Shown here: one piece after another, positions 21,487 to 31,220 of the stretch
How the letters are laid out: each line of letters starts with the position of its first letter
How positions within the stretch are numbered: position 1 is the stretch's first letter
Assembly: GCA_900095095.1 (NCBI GenBank)
Contig: FMBT01000342.1
Span: forward strand, 1 to 64,000
Length of the DNA: 64,000 bases
Direction: 5' to 3'
DNA from: Fragilariopsis cylindrus CCMP1102
Taxonomy: Eukaryota > Bacillariophyta > Bacillariophyceae > Bacillariales > Bacillariaceae
The notes under the pieces: model-generated
What the model saw: only the letters and a program-made list of their open reading frames with translations
Told to the model about the DNA's origin: nothing
Database searches by the model: none
Position numbers and translations under genes: made by a program

Positions 21487-21753
21487 ATGTTGTTTCAAGT
21501 CCAAGTCCAATTATTATTATGTCTGATCATCTTAGTATTTGCGCAAGCAGGCGGAACAACGTCATCCCATTACAAGATTGTTAACACGGTAAATCCTGCA
21601 TCACCTACATCTTCTTCTTCGTATACACCATCATCAACTCCATCATCTTCTCCAAAAATGAAGCAGAGGAATGTGAACTTAAAAAGTATCTTAGAATTTC
21701 AAACTGTGAAGAAATTCTCGGGAAGTCGGCCTACTCGGAAGGCCAGCAGTTAA
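21487..21753 (+). CDS. Small putative secreted Ser/Pro/Thr-rich protein
   Basis: This 88-residue ORF begins with a clear signal-peptide-like stretch (MLFQVQVQLLLCLIILVFAQ), with possible cleavage after the AQA region. A Ser/Thr/Pro-rich segment and a basic tail ending in RPTRKASS follow. A TATA-like element lies just upstream. It could be a small secreted protein or the first exon of a longer gene. No family is recognised. Confidence 0.4.
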   Translation: MLFQVQVQLLLCLIILVFAQAGGTTSSHYKIVNTVNPASPTSSSSYTPSSTPSSSPKMKQRNVNLKSILEFQTVKKFSGSRPTRKASS

Positions 21754-22243
21754 TAATATATACATATATTGAATTGATAATGAACATTGCAGACATACAT
21801 CATTGAGAAAGAGAAAAACCTGGAGACAACCAACAAACAAGTGACTTACTTGTGTGTAGTATCTATACTGTACCACCTTATCTCTTATTTATGTTGCGCT
21901 GCAATATCCGTGAAGGTTGCGTTACTTGTATTTTACTGCTGCTACTGCTAGTTTAAAAAAATGGCACCTGCACTGTACTAGATTACATAAACGTTACAAT
22001 ACATTGATCGATTTTTACTTATATACTACACAGAAAAAAAGAAAGTCTTGTCCAAAACGGCAAGATTCTCTGTACATACCCAACACATACAACTGTTACA
22101 TTTACATAGATTAAATATAATATAATATATAATAGTATATCATTAATATCAGTATAGTATCATAATAGATTTCTTCTGTTAAGATAGATCACCGTGCGAA
22201 TTCTTGTACCAAACAATACACTAAGAATGGATAACCAACCATA

Positions 22244-22280
22244 GATAGCGATAGCGATAACGATAACGATAACGATATCG
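22244..22280. repeat. GATAGC/GATAAC hexamer minisatellite
   Basis: About six tandem hexamers of the form GATAGC or GATAAC, ending in GATATCG. Confidence 0.8.
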
Positions 22281-22580
22281 GCACTGCTGCTTGCAGAGCA
22301 GATACTACCGTGCTTGTTGAATGTGCTTTGTTTCGCTACAATACAATATTATTATAATACACTGCATAGGTAGCACCACCATATTAGTGATATATAACGA
22401 TATGGTACAGCATAATATGCTATCAATAATGATTGGTAGCTAAGGCCTATAGTATATAACTTATTATCTAAAAGCTGCCGGATTGCTCCTCTACATCTTA
22501 GAAAGATGAAAAGTCAACAGTCGACCCGCCTATAAGGCCTATAGTAGCTATTGGTGGTTTGATCTTTATGAATTTAAGAT

Positions 22581-22637
22581 ACTGTACTGTACTGCACTGT
22601 AATGCAATGCAATGCACTGTAATGCACTGTAATGCAC
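22581..22637. repeat. ACTGTAATGC-type tandem array
   Basis: A degenerate array alternates ACTGT, ACTGC and AATGC pentamers. Confidence 0.75.
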
Positions 22638-23215
22638 AAGGAAAACCTCCCAATCAATCAATCAAACTATAAAATGCACTATCCATTAGAGATGTATTCA
22701 AGAACATATGCACAGCACTACTGAATGTAATTAGCAAGTAAGTTGCTTATTGTTTCCTATTATTACTACTATAAATAATACTAATACGCCAGTCATTAAT
22801 TGACTACACTATAGTGTATCATACTGCTCCACACTTCTACAGTAAGCAATTATTGCTTCATCGTTCTTATTACAATACCAGTAGTAGGTCGGTCGTCTCT
22901 ATCATACCGCTCACATCAATTCGCAGTACACTAAATTTGGATATCTTCTTTGTGTCTTTCTTCTAAACAAGTACAATTGTACAATTGTACAGTGAAGTAA
23001 GTATGTGAGTGAGTCTATTCTTTATCTTCTATAACAGTTTTTTCTTCTAATTATTTTACTATGAGGTACTAACTAGTGTTTCGTTGCAGTTTTGTTACTT
23101 GTTTGTAGTACTGTATCATCTATCGTTGTTGTGGATGACGACGTCGACGACGATGATGATAATGATGATGATGGCGGCGATGATGACGACGACGATGGTA
23201 ATAATAATTTTAATC

Positions 23216-24004
23216 CTATATAGTTTCTGCTCTTGCTCTTTCCCTTGTTAAATGTTGTGACATAGATAGAAATAATCCCATAATATATGTCATGGCTATA
23301 CCAAGTGAAGATTTTTTCTCCGTGGCTGTTAGAATAGGAAATTGTATTGCAGAACCAGCATAATTGTCTACATAATCTCTTGCACCCTTACGTAGTACAT
23401 TCGTTGATAGTATATCGTTGTTATCATCATCTCCTGATTCTTCTTCGTTATCATCAATAGTGTTATTAATATTAGTAGTAGTAGTAGTAGTAGTAGTAAT
23501 ATTGCCATTCCGTTTTCTCTTTTTCTTCTTTTCTTTGTTACACTCCTTCATAACAGCATATGTGAGATATCCAGCTGTATCACCACCTAATAGTTTATTC
23601 CCGGACCCCATGATACCCATCAATGATGATAAGTCTGAACCGTCCTGGATAGTACCATCATCCACTAATGATTTTATCTTTGTAAGGTATGAACAATATT
23701 TATCCATAAACTCATGTTTCGATTTTTCTTTATTATTTCTATACTTTTGTAATTTACTTTTAACACGTTCGCTTGTTATCATTTCAACCTTTTGTGTATG
23801 CTTCGTGCTTATCATATTTTCCATTATAATTGCAGGTGATGCATTCTTTAATCCAATTTCAAATATCGACGATACAAACTTTTCATGTTTATCCTCGTTC
23901 CATTCATTATCATTATCATTATCAAACTCGTCTTCCTCCCTTTTCCGTTTACATCCATTTGAACTAACGCCGAACATTATTTCAGTAACGTTATCTTCCG
24001 ACAT
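23216..24004 (-). CDS. GARP/SHLQKYR-type Myb-like transcription factor
   Basis: The 262-residue protein has a Myb-like region from EWNEDKHEKFVSSIFEIGL to SKLQKYRNN (about residues 34-90). This is the single-repeat GARP/ARR-B pattern: a first-helix Trp, the central ALxxAxPxxI-like segment (here KNASPAIIMENM) and the third-helix (S)xLQKYR. These domains bind DNA. A conserved-looking C-terminal block, EKKSSLGIAMTYIMGLFLSM, has no domain name known to me. A Lys run followed by Thr/Asp tracts separates the two. Single exon. Targets are unknown. Confidence 0.7.
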   Translation of the reverse strand: MSEDNVTEIMFGVSSNGCKRKREEDEFDNDNDNEWNEDKHEKFVSSIFEIGLKNASPAIIMENMISTKHTQKVEMITSERVKSKLQKYRNNKEKSKHEFMDKYCSYLTKIKSLVDDGTIQDGSDLSSLMGIMGSGNKLLGGDTAGYLTYAVMKECNKEKKKKRKRNGNITTTTTTTTNINNTIDDNEEESGDDDNNDILSTNVLRKGARDYVDNYAGSAIQFPILTATEKKSSLGIAMTYIMGLFLSMSQHLTRERARAETI

Positions 24005-25078
24005 CGTCGATGTTTAGTGTATTGTATGACTGTTCTGTTGAGTATACAATTATAATATGTACTTCCGAATTTTACATTTTGCTACCGTACTAACTACCGG
24101 GGGTACGGTATCTGGAACTTTCAAACTTTCAACGTTGCCATTTTCAAATTTGGGGATAAGTCGATTTCGCTGGTTGTTACATACTTGAAGTACATAGCTC
24201 ATCCCCCTTTCCGTGCGTACATTTTTTTGATAAAAAATGAAATAATGGTTTGTTTGATACAGTAGATTTATCATGTGATCTGCATGGTACTCTCTGCAAC
24301 TAACTTTTCTTGTGTTGTTACACATAATATTATAGAATGTAGTCCTAATGCTATCCAAAACGTTGATGATGCAATACATTGGACTAAAATACTCTCATTT
24401 GGTATGTCATTGAAGGAAGCCATGTTAAGGTTTGATGACAAAGAATTTTTCCTTGGCTCGTCTATCTATCTACAACTGTATTAGTGCTTCTGGCTTAGAG
24501 AAACTAACAACCAATTTTGAAGAAGAAAAAAAAAGGGGGGGGGGGGGGGGGCACTGCAATTAACAATGCGCACAGACAAAGAATGAAGAGAGATATCATT
24601 GGGCATGGGTTTTTTGGGAATGTATATGATATCATTGATGTGCAAAGCGCACACCACACATACAAATAAAACACTACTATGACTATATATATTATATGTA
24701 AATTAACATTATTGTTTGAAGTCAATTTGTTTTAAAAGGTGTGGAAGATTAGATATTATGTGTGTGGACACAAGATACACCGCCATCACTAGGATGTATG
24801 ATTTTTAATAGCCAATTAAGCCAATCACGGACACATAGTACATAGTGTATTGATGAACGCCAATTTGTGAAAAGGTTTCGATCGGTTTTTTTTTTTTGAA
24901 ACGAAATGACGAAGAATTACTACGTTGCGACAATGGCGGTGTTGATCCTCTACCACCAGAAGAAATACTACAGAATCAAATAATAGTATTCAATCCATCT
25001 ACAAAACACAAAACTAAGCATAAACTATAATCTGTCTTAAAGTAAGCTTATTTTGACTATGTATTATTCTTTTAGATC
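24005..25078. other. Intergenic region with a 17-base G run
   Basis: No gene is supported. An A run followed by G(17) lies at about 24526-24551. Small open frames here show no domains. Confidence 0.4.
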
Positions 25079-25807
25079 TTATCTAGACCAAAGAGTTTGG
25101 GATTCTCGATTCAATTTTTGCTCCATGGCCAATCGCCAAAAGGCTGGTATGGCAGAACATGCCTTGCTAGAAATTTGGACGCATGCAAGCAGTTCGTCGA
25201 GGGAAACACCCGGACCGACTGTATGACTACCCAGTATTCTATCTGGTTTCCTCTGCTCATTTACCAAAACGAGGATAGAACTATCTCTTTCTTCTTGCTC
25301 TTCTGCAGATGTCGGGTCCAACCATATATTATTATTTATTTTGTTGTTGTTACCTGCTACTGTTGTCCTTACAAGACACGTCGTTGCGACGGGTAAATAT
25401 AATAAGTCTACACCAGCATCCATGAGAGCAGCTACAGCGGCGTGCAGGAGGCAAGAAAGGAGGGAGCCGTCGGATTGGATGATTTGTAGTACAACTTCGA
25501 TGATACATCGTGGGAATATTGAAACATCAATGCACGATGAGAGGATTTCTGTTATGAATTTTCCAATTTCGTATTCATATGTTATATTTTCTGCCATTCC
25601 AGATTTAATAACGACCGATACTTGGCCGACATCTTCTTCATTGTTCATATTCTGAGGCGCAACTGGACCGTATACTGCCGCTAATATATGAGTTGATCCA
25701 CTCTTCCATAAGGAGGAACCATCCGGTCGATTAAGACAGGAAAGTTCGCAGGCAAGTGGACGTAGTGTCCCTTCATTGGCACGACCATCAGCACGCTTCC
25801 CACCCAT
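25079..25807 (-). CDS. RRP46: Exosome core subunit RRP46 (RNase PH fold)
   Basis: The 242-residue protein has the RNase PH-like fold of the eukaryotic exosome ring. It starts MGGKRADGR, then LRPLACELSCLNRPDGSSLW, GSTHILAAVYGPV, VVLQIIQSDGSLLSCLLHAAVAALMDAGV, WLDPTSAEE and a C-terminal QISSKACSAIPAFW helix. The order and the SLLSCLLHA and LDPTSAEE blocks match RRP46/EXOSC5 rather than RRP41 or RRP43. The subunit is structural in the nine-subunit ring that channels RNA. It is a single exon, head to head with the TRF4-type gene across 344 bp. Confidence 0.88.
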   Translation of the reverse strand: MGGKRADGRANEGTLRPLACELSCLNRPDGSSLWKSGSTHILAAVYGPVAPQNMNNEEDVGQVSVVIKSGMAENITYEYEIGKFITEILSSCIDVSIFPRCIIEVVLQIIQSDGSLLSCLLHAAVAALMDAGVDLLYLPVATTCLVRTTVAGNNNKINNNIWLDPTSAEEQEERDSSILVLVNEQRKPDRILGSHTVGPGVSLDELLACVQISSKACSAIPAFWRLAMEQKLNRESQTLWSR

Positions 25808-26151
25808 GGTTTAAATTCAATTTCTGCTGATAAGATAATACTTTCTATTCGCTCTCTCCAGTTCGTTTTATTGTTGCTGAAAATTGTGTTACGTTTCTTG
25901 TTGCAAGAATTACAATTTAAAAATTAACAAAACTGAAAGTAAAAAAACAAAAAACTTTTTTCTGTTTTTTTTTAATTCTCAATTCGAGTGATCTGTCTGT
26001 CGGTACGTATGTCGACCGTGTCGGCTGCATCACAATTTTTGCTTTGGACAAGCTCAACAACAAAATTTTAAAAAATTAAACACTTCAAAACAATAATTAT
26101 AAAAACGATGAGTTAAGAGGAGGTACAAATTGAAAATAATATACGAATTGA
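25808..26151. promoter_or_regulatory. 344-bp divergent promoter region of RRP46 and TRF4
   Basis: The start codons of RRP46 (leftward) and the TRF4-like gene (rightward) are separated by only 344 bp of AT-rich DNA. Any promoter for the two genes must fit here, so shared regulation is plausible. No core motif was recognised. Confidence 0.5.
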
Positions 26152-27672
26152 ATGGAAAGAATGACATCAATCAACAACGAAGAACGCAATGGTGATACAG
26201 CGGAAAATAATGAGGAGGAATTTCTCTCGTTGATGCCGACATCCGATGATGATGATGATGATGATAATGATGATGATCACGATGATCACGATGATTATGT
26301 GCCTGGTAATAACCGATTCAACCAACAGAATGAAATACGCAAAGTCCCTAGTAGTGAAGGAGGAAAACGAAGCGACAGATACGACAAGTTCAACAGTTTG
26401 CCTCCTTGGATGGACGGCCGCGTAGATTATCGTCGCATTAATCCTATGGTTGCCTTCCACAATGAAATTGTTTCCTTCTGTAGATTGATGGAACCAAAAC
26501 CGAAAGAGATGAAGACACGTGAAGAATTAACTGCCAGCTTTACTGCTCTTGCGAAGTCTGTTTTTCCTGATTGCAAAGTCGAAGTTTTTGGATCTCAAGC
26601 TACTGGATTATGTTTACCAACCTCAGATATTGACATTGCCATTCAACTAAATGAGAAAGAAGAACAAACAATTAACGGGGATGATAATAAAACAGAGAAA
26701 AGTAGTAATAACAAGAAGGAAAAGGGGAGTAATACACAAAAGGCTAACAACAGCAGCAACAGTAAAATTTCCAAGCAGCAGCAAGAAATAAACGATATGG
26801 AAAACTGGAATGAACCCACTGGATCGCCGTTGCAATTACTAGCTGGAGCTCTTCGAGAACATTGGCTTGATGACTTATCCTACCTAGAAGTCATTGAAAA
26901 AACTAGAATTCCATTGGTTAAATTTACTCATGCTCCTACCAATATCTCGATTGATGTATGCTTTAATCAAACATCGGGTGTACAAGCAGCTGCCTTAATG
27001 CGTCAATATATGCAAGCCATACCACCATTCAGACCGCTCACATTTGTTTTGAAGAAATTTATGGCATCTAGAGGGTTAAATCAACCCTATACTGGGGGTG
27101 TTGGTAGCTTCTTACTTCAGATGATGATACTAGCATTCCTACAACATCGGGAACGGGACGCCTTCAATAACCGGCGGCCATCAATATATAACCTTGGTGC
27201 TTTGCTCGTCGAGTTCTTTGAATTTTACACTACTGATTTCAACTTTATACTAACGGGAATTTCCGTTAGATTTGATGGATTCTTCTTTCCAAAGGGAGCA
27301 TCTGATAGAAGAAAGAATTTCTGGCAACCTCAACGACCCTTCTCGGTCGCTATGGAGAATCCACTAGATCCAACTTTTGACGTAGGTTCTGCATCCTTCC
27401 GTATCGATTTAGTCCAAAGATCTTTCGATGTTGCCTTCAAGGTGCTACTATGTCATGTATCTGAGCCATTAATTCCAGCGACGTCAATCTTAGCTACGAT
27501 ACTAACGCCATCGGGAGAAATGTGGGAACGATCTCGACCATCACAACAACCTCAACGGAACAACGATTATATCGCTGGTCATGAGAATGGGAGACAAGTA
27601 GTGGCGTCTCCCCAACAAGACGAGCCAGCTAAGAAGCGACGGCGACTCGGCGACTTTGTTAGCTTGAAATGA
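26152..27672 (+). CDS. TRF4: TRF4/PAPD5-type non-canonical poly(A) polymerase
   Basis: The 506-residue protein has the nucleotidyltransferase core of the TRAMP poly(A) polymerase. FGSQATGLCLPTSDIDIAI (about 145-163) gives the GS motif and two catalytic Asp, and ISIDVCFNQ gives the third. The central domain has YTGGVGSFLLQMMILAFLQ, and MENPLDPTFDVGSASFRI is the nucleotide-recognition motif. An Asn/Lys/Ser-rich insertion of about 60 residues separates the second and third Asp blocks. The N-terminus is acidic; the C-terminus has a KKRRR nuclear signal. TRF4 enzymes add short A tails that send RNA to the exosome with MTR4, which is also in this window. A Met at codon 4 is an alternative start. 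Confidence 0.9.
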   Translation: MERMTSINNEERNGDTAENNEEEFLSLMPTSDDDDDDDNDDDHDDHDDYVPGNNRFNQQNEIRKVPSSEGGKRSDRYDKFNSLPPWMDGRVDYRRINPMVAFHNEIVSFCRLMEPKPKEMKTREELTASFTALAKSVFPDCKVEVFGSQATGLCLPTSDIDIAIQLNEKEEQTINGDDNKTEKSSNNKKEKGSNTQKANNSSNSKISKQQQEINDMENWNEPTGSPLQLLAGALREHWLDDLSYLEVIEKTRIPLVKFTHAPTNISIDVCFNQTSGVQAAALMRQYMQAIPPFRPLTFVLKKFMASRGLNQPYTGGVGSFLLQMMILAFLQHRERDAFNNRRPSIYNLGALLVEFFEFYTTDFNFILTGISVRFDGFFFPKGASDRRKNFWQPQRPFSVAMENPLDPTFDVGSASFRIDLVQRSFDVAFKVLLCHVSEPLIPATSILATILTPSGEMWERSRPSQQPQRNNDYIAGHENGRQVVASPQQDEPAKKRRRLGDFVSLK

Positions 27673-28424
27673 TTTAATGTATTAGTAAAATGAAACAATA
27701 AATATAATTACTCGCATTCGCATTCCTATAAACCTATGTATTCGTACGAGATCTACTACTAGATGTACCTTTGCCTATTCTAATAAATTATGGTCTATTT
27801 CTTGAGGTATTTGTCGATAGTGAACAATGCTTTCACATTTCTTCTTCTATTGACTCGTCTATAACTCGTTAAAATAATATCGCACAATAGAATTTCATGA
27901 ATTAGGGTGTTGAATTGTACAGAATTCAGTATAGTAAAAAAAATAACAGGTGAAAAACATTTGGACTATATAAATCGAAATTACTCGTATTGCTGACATT
28001 CAATGCACCACTTGAGTAGCAGGCGAAAAACATTTTTAGGACTACTTGTATATAAATCGAAATTACTCGTATTGTTCCACTGAGTACCAGGCGAAAAACA
28101 TTTATAATATGATTCAAGATTACACGTATTGTAGAAGAGTCAATGCACCACGTCATTCGCACAAAGGACAGAGGTATCGTCACGTGCAGTCATATAAGAC
28201 GTGAAATAAATAATAATTACCAAGGCAATTAGATCCAACAACGAAGAGAAAAAGCATGCAAAATATAATGAACATATGACGCCAGTTATATAACAACGAC
28301 GATTTATTCGGAAAATTAACACAGAGATTAAGATGGATGGAAGTCATACAGAAGACACCTTCGTAAAACAAGTCGAGAGGGCATGTAAAACGCTTCGTTA
28401 CGACTTTCGACCTTCGACCTTCAT
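27673..28424. other. Spacer between convergent genes, with a tandem repeat
   Basis: This lies between the 3' ends of the TRF4-like and KH-WW genes. The only structure is the degenerate repeat at 27947-28160. No coding region is supported. Confidence 0.45.
27947..28160. repeat. Three-copy degenerate ~70-bp tandem repeat
   Basis: Copies begin CAGGYGAAAAACATTT at 27947, 28020 and 28088. They share TATAAATCGAAATTACTCG, or a diverged version, and TATTG; CAATGCACCAC appears in copies 1 and 3. Confidence 0.8.
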
Positions 28425-30396
28425 TTATGGCATTCCTGGGGGCTTCGACCAAGTCGTTTCTCCCGATCTTTCGTTGTAATAGTATTGTTGACCATCGGGT
28501 GCTGTCGCAGCTTTCCATTCCAATACTGGAGGAGCGCCCGAAGGAGCTCCTCCATATGCCGCTTGCGGTGGTGCCTGGAATTGACCTTGAGGATACTGTT
28601 GAGCTTGAGCAGCGCCACCATACCCAGTATTTTGACCATAGGAGCCTTGTCCGTACTGCGGTTGTTGTTGGTACCCTCCTTGCGCTTGATATCCATATGG
28701 TTGTTGTTGCTGCTGCTGCTGCTGCTGCTGACCATAACCCCCTTGCTGATATCCTCCAAATGCTGTAAATCAACACAATATAAAAAGGAAAATTTAGTTT
28801 AGTTTAGTCTGGCTCTTCTTCTTCTTGCCTTGAGATTTACCTAAAAATGCTAGAATAATTATTATAGAGATTATTGAATACTTACATTGACCACCACCGC
28901 CGCCGCCACCACCACCGGTACCACCTTGGTATGGATGGTTAGGCCCGGTCTCGATAACTTCACGAAGCATATTTTTCGCATTTTCAATTCCTTGCCGTGG
29001 TCCGCGAAGGGTGATTTCACAGTCTCTACCTGGTGGAACATCTTGGTTGATTTGGATATCACATCCAGACCTTTTCTGGAGATCGTTAATCGTAACACCC
29101 TTGGATCCAATTACTCTCCCCATAAAATGTTTTGCGGCATAAAACATCTCGGTTTCAACCCCGCCGCCGCCACCACCACCAAAAGATGCTGCAGCCGCTG
29201 GTGGCTGTTGCTGTTGGTAGGATTGAGGAGCTCCCCCATAAGATCCTTGATTACCACCACCACCACCGTAGGACTGCTGCTGCTGCTGCTGACCGTAACC
29301 ACCACCTCCACCGCTGGGTTGCATGTTTTGACCACCTTGAGGAAGATTAAGATAAGGTGGACCAGATCCCCAAACACCCCCTCGTTGTATCTTGTCGTCT
29401 ATAAGCATGGTAATCGATTGCATAGCATCCTGCATCGGATTGGCCACCAAAAAAAGAACCATTTCTTTTGCCTTCACCACGGATTGTTCGGTTCCAGTCA
29501 TGGTGACTTGCTTTTGAGATACATCCAGACCACTCTGTCCTCTATGATCCACTTGAATCTTTGCTTGAGATCTTGATTGAAGCTCCCTAATCATTTCTCC
29601 GCCACGGCCAATAATTTTTCCGACAGCACTTGCGGGGACTACCAAAAACTCGCGCTTCGCTTCTCCAAGAGGCAAATCTGCTTCGCTCTGATTTTCTTGG
29701 CACAACATATGTACAAGCTGCTTCGCAAAATCAACAGTTTTACGAGATCCACGATATGTGATCAATCGAGGCTGTCCCGGGGGTACATTTTGGTCAACAT
29801 CAATTCTACATGCAGACCTCGCCTGTAAATCACGAATCATTTCTCCACCCTTACCGATCACCCTACCAACGAAAGCAGCCGAAATTTCGTCCTTTTCTTC
29901 CAAGTTATCATCTAGATTTGCTACGATTGGAGCTTCTGCTGCTCCCGACGGTGGTAGTCCCGGTGGCAATGCTGAATCAGTTACAGGGGCTGCTGTCCCG
30001 GTATCTTCCGTTGCAGCAGGATCTGTGTCTGCGGGTGTTTCTTTTTCCGAATCGGCTACTTGTGCGACAGGTGGAGCAGACGCATCGGCTTCATCTTTCG
30101 TTTCAGTTGGAGATCCTTCAGCAGTAGCAGCAATGGAGTCTTGTTGGTTTTCGTCCTCGGTTTTTGCAACTTTAGAAGGTGGTTCTAGAAAATTTATAAG
30201 ATAGATGTGAGAATAAATAGTGGCGTTTTTTTGCTGAACAGCAAACGGTATTCATAAAATATAAATGTGGTATTATTACAAGTACCGTGCGTGGAATCTA
30301 GATTCACTTACGTTCGGCATCATCGGCACCGTTATCGTCAGATCTTTCTCTTTTTTCTGCCTCTTGGGCATCCGCGTTGCTGTCGTCACCAGACAT
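28425..30396 (-). CDS. Three-KH RNA-binding protein with Gln/Gly-rich tail and C-terminal WW domain
   Basis: Three exons are supported: 30396-30312, 30184-28886 and 28762-28425. Introns are GTAAGT-type, phases agree, and 1722 nt give 573 residues. An acidic, Ala-rich N-terminus precedes KH1 (GRVIGKGGEMIRDL, about 130-190), KH2 (GKIIGRGGEMIREL, about 205-275), a Gly/Gln/Tyr-rich linker, and KH3 (GRVIGSKGVTINDL, about 370-440). Exon 3 adds a prion-like Gln/Tyr/Gly region and a WW domain (LEWKAATAPDGQQYYYN... ETTWSKPPG) that ends the protein. KH domains bind single-stranded RNA and WW domains bind proline-rich partners, so a splicing or mRNP role is likely. FUBP/KSRP-like proteins are the nearest comparison. 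It lies just downstream of PABP on the same strand. Confidence 0.82.
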
Positions 30397-31220
30397 TTTG
30401 GTACAAATAATGTTATTAAATTCAGGTGTAAGTTTAGTGAAAGTTTGTTTTTATGTTTCGTAGGTGATGATGCTACAGATAAAGATGAAATGATCCTGAC
30501 GTTACAGTGGATATGTGTCTGTTTACAAGTAGGACTACGGTGTATTGTTAGATACTGTAGAATACGATGAGGTCTTTGTGCGTGGGGCCTAAAAAAGAAA
30601 ATCATGTGTGGCTGTGCGCGCGTTCCACGCAAAAAGATGGACGGAAATTCGAAAATAAAAATTGTGCCTTTATTCTTAGATTTGCCTTTACCCCGATCGC
30701 AAGTGACAACAACAATAAAGTGCAAGATGTTGATGGCCATGATGGCAAACTTAACTGAACTGAACTGAACTGAACTGGACTGGACTGAACTGAACTAAAC
30801 TAAACTAAACCCCGCATCCATATTCAATCTCTAACACTATAAATGGCAAAAGTTGCAAAGATTAATTAGGATATGATCAATCAAGAATGCACTTACAACA
30901 CTTTCTGAGCAATTCTTGTTACAAAGACAATTTAATTCGTATGGGGTTCGCAGCAAGAATCTCTATATCTTTTAAGTTTTCACCTGATAGTAGATACAAA
31001 ACTAACATGACGGGCTTTACGACATCACAGGCGCGTATTGCGAACAACAACTAGTTTGAGCACTACCATCTAGCTAGATTATTAAGTACCGTATTGAATT
31101 ATTTTAAAAGATATGATAACATAGTTAGTAAGATTCATGTACTATTTAATGCTGACCATTTCTGCAAGACCTCAGCTTGGTTTACCTTATCCATCAAAGA
31201 GATATTATTTCTAAAAAGCT
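30397..31220. other. Spacer between KH-WW gene and PABP
   Basis: It holds the presumed promoter of the KH-WW gene, a pentamer repeat at 30752-30811 and the presumed PABP 3' UTR. No gene is recognised. Confidence 0.4.
30752..30811. repeat. AACTG pentanucleotide microsatellite
   Basis: About twelve pentamers, mostly AACTG, changing to GACTG and then AACTA at the right end. Confidence 0.9.

Larger units (their letters stand above)
21754..23215. other. Intergenic region with minisatellites and a palindrome
   Basis: No gene is seen. It contains a GATARC hexamer array (22244-22280), an ACTGTAATGC-like array (22581-22637) and a perfect 20-bp palindrome built from GTACAATTGTAC (22971-22990). It ends in GAC/GAT triplets around 23140-23200. 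Confidence 0.45.

Noticed and set aside
24050-24484. Short frames on both strands with a few Cys and Trp
   Set aside because: No recognisable domain, no upstream signals, and they overlap each other.
28887-30204. Rightward frames opposite the KH gene
   Set aside because: The KH GxxG motifs, phased introns and WW domain are all on the minus strand.
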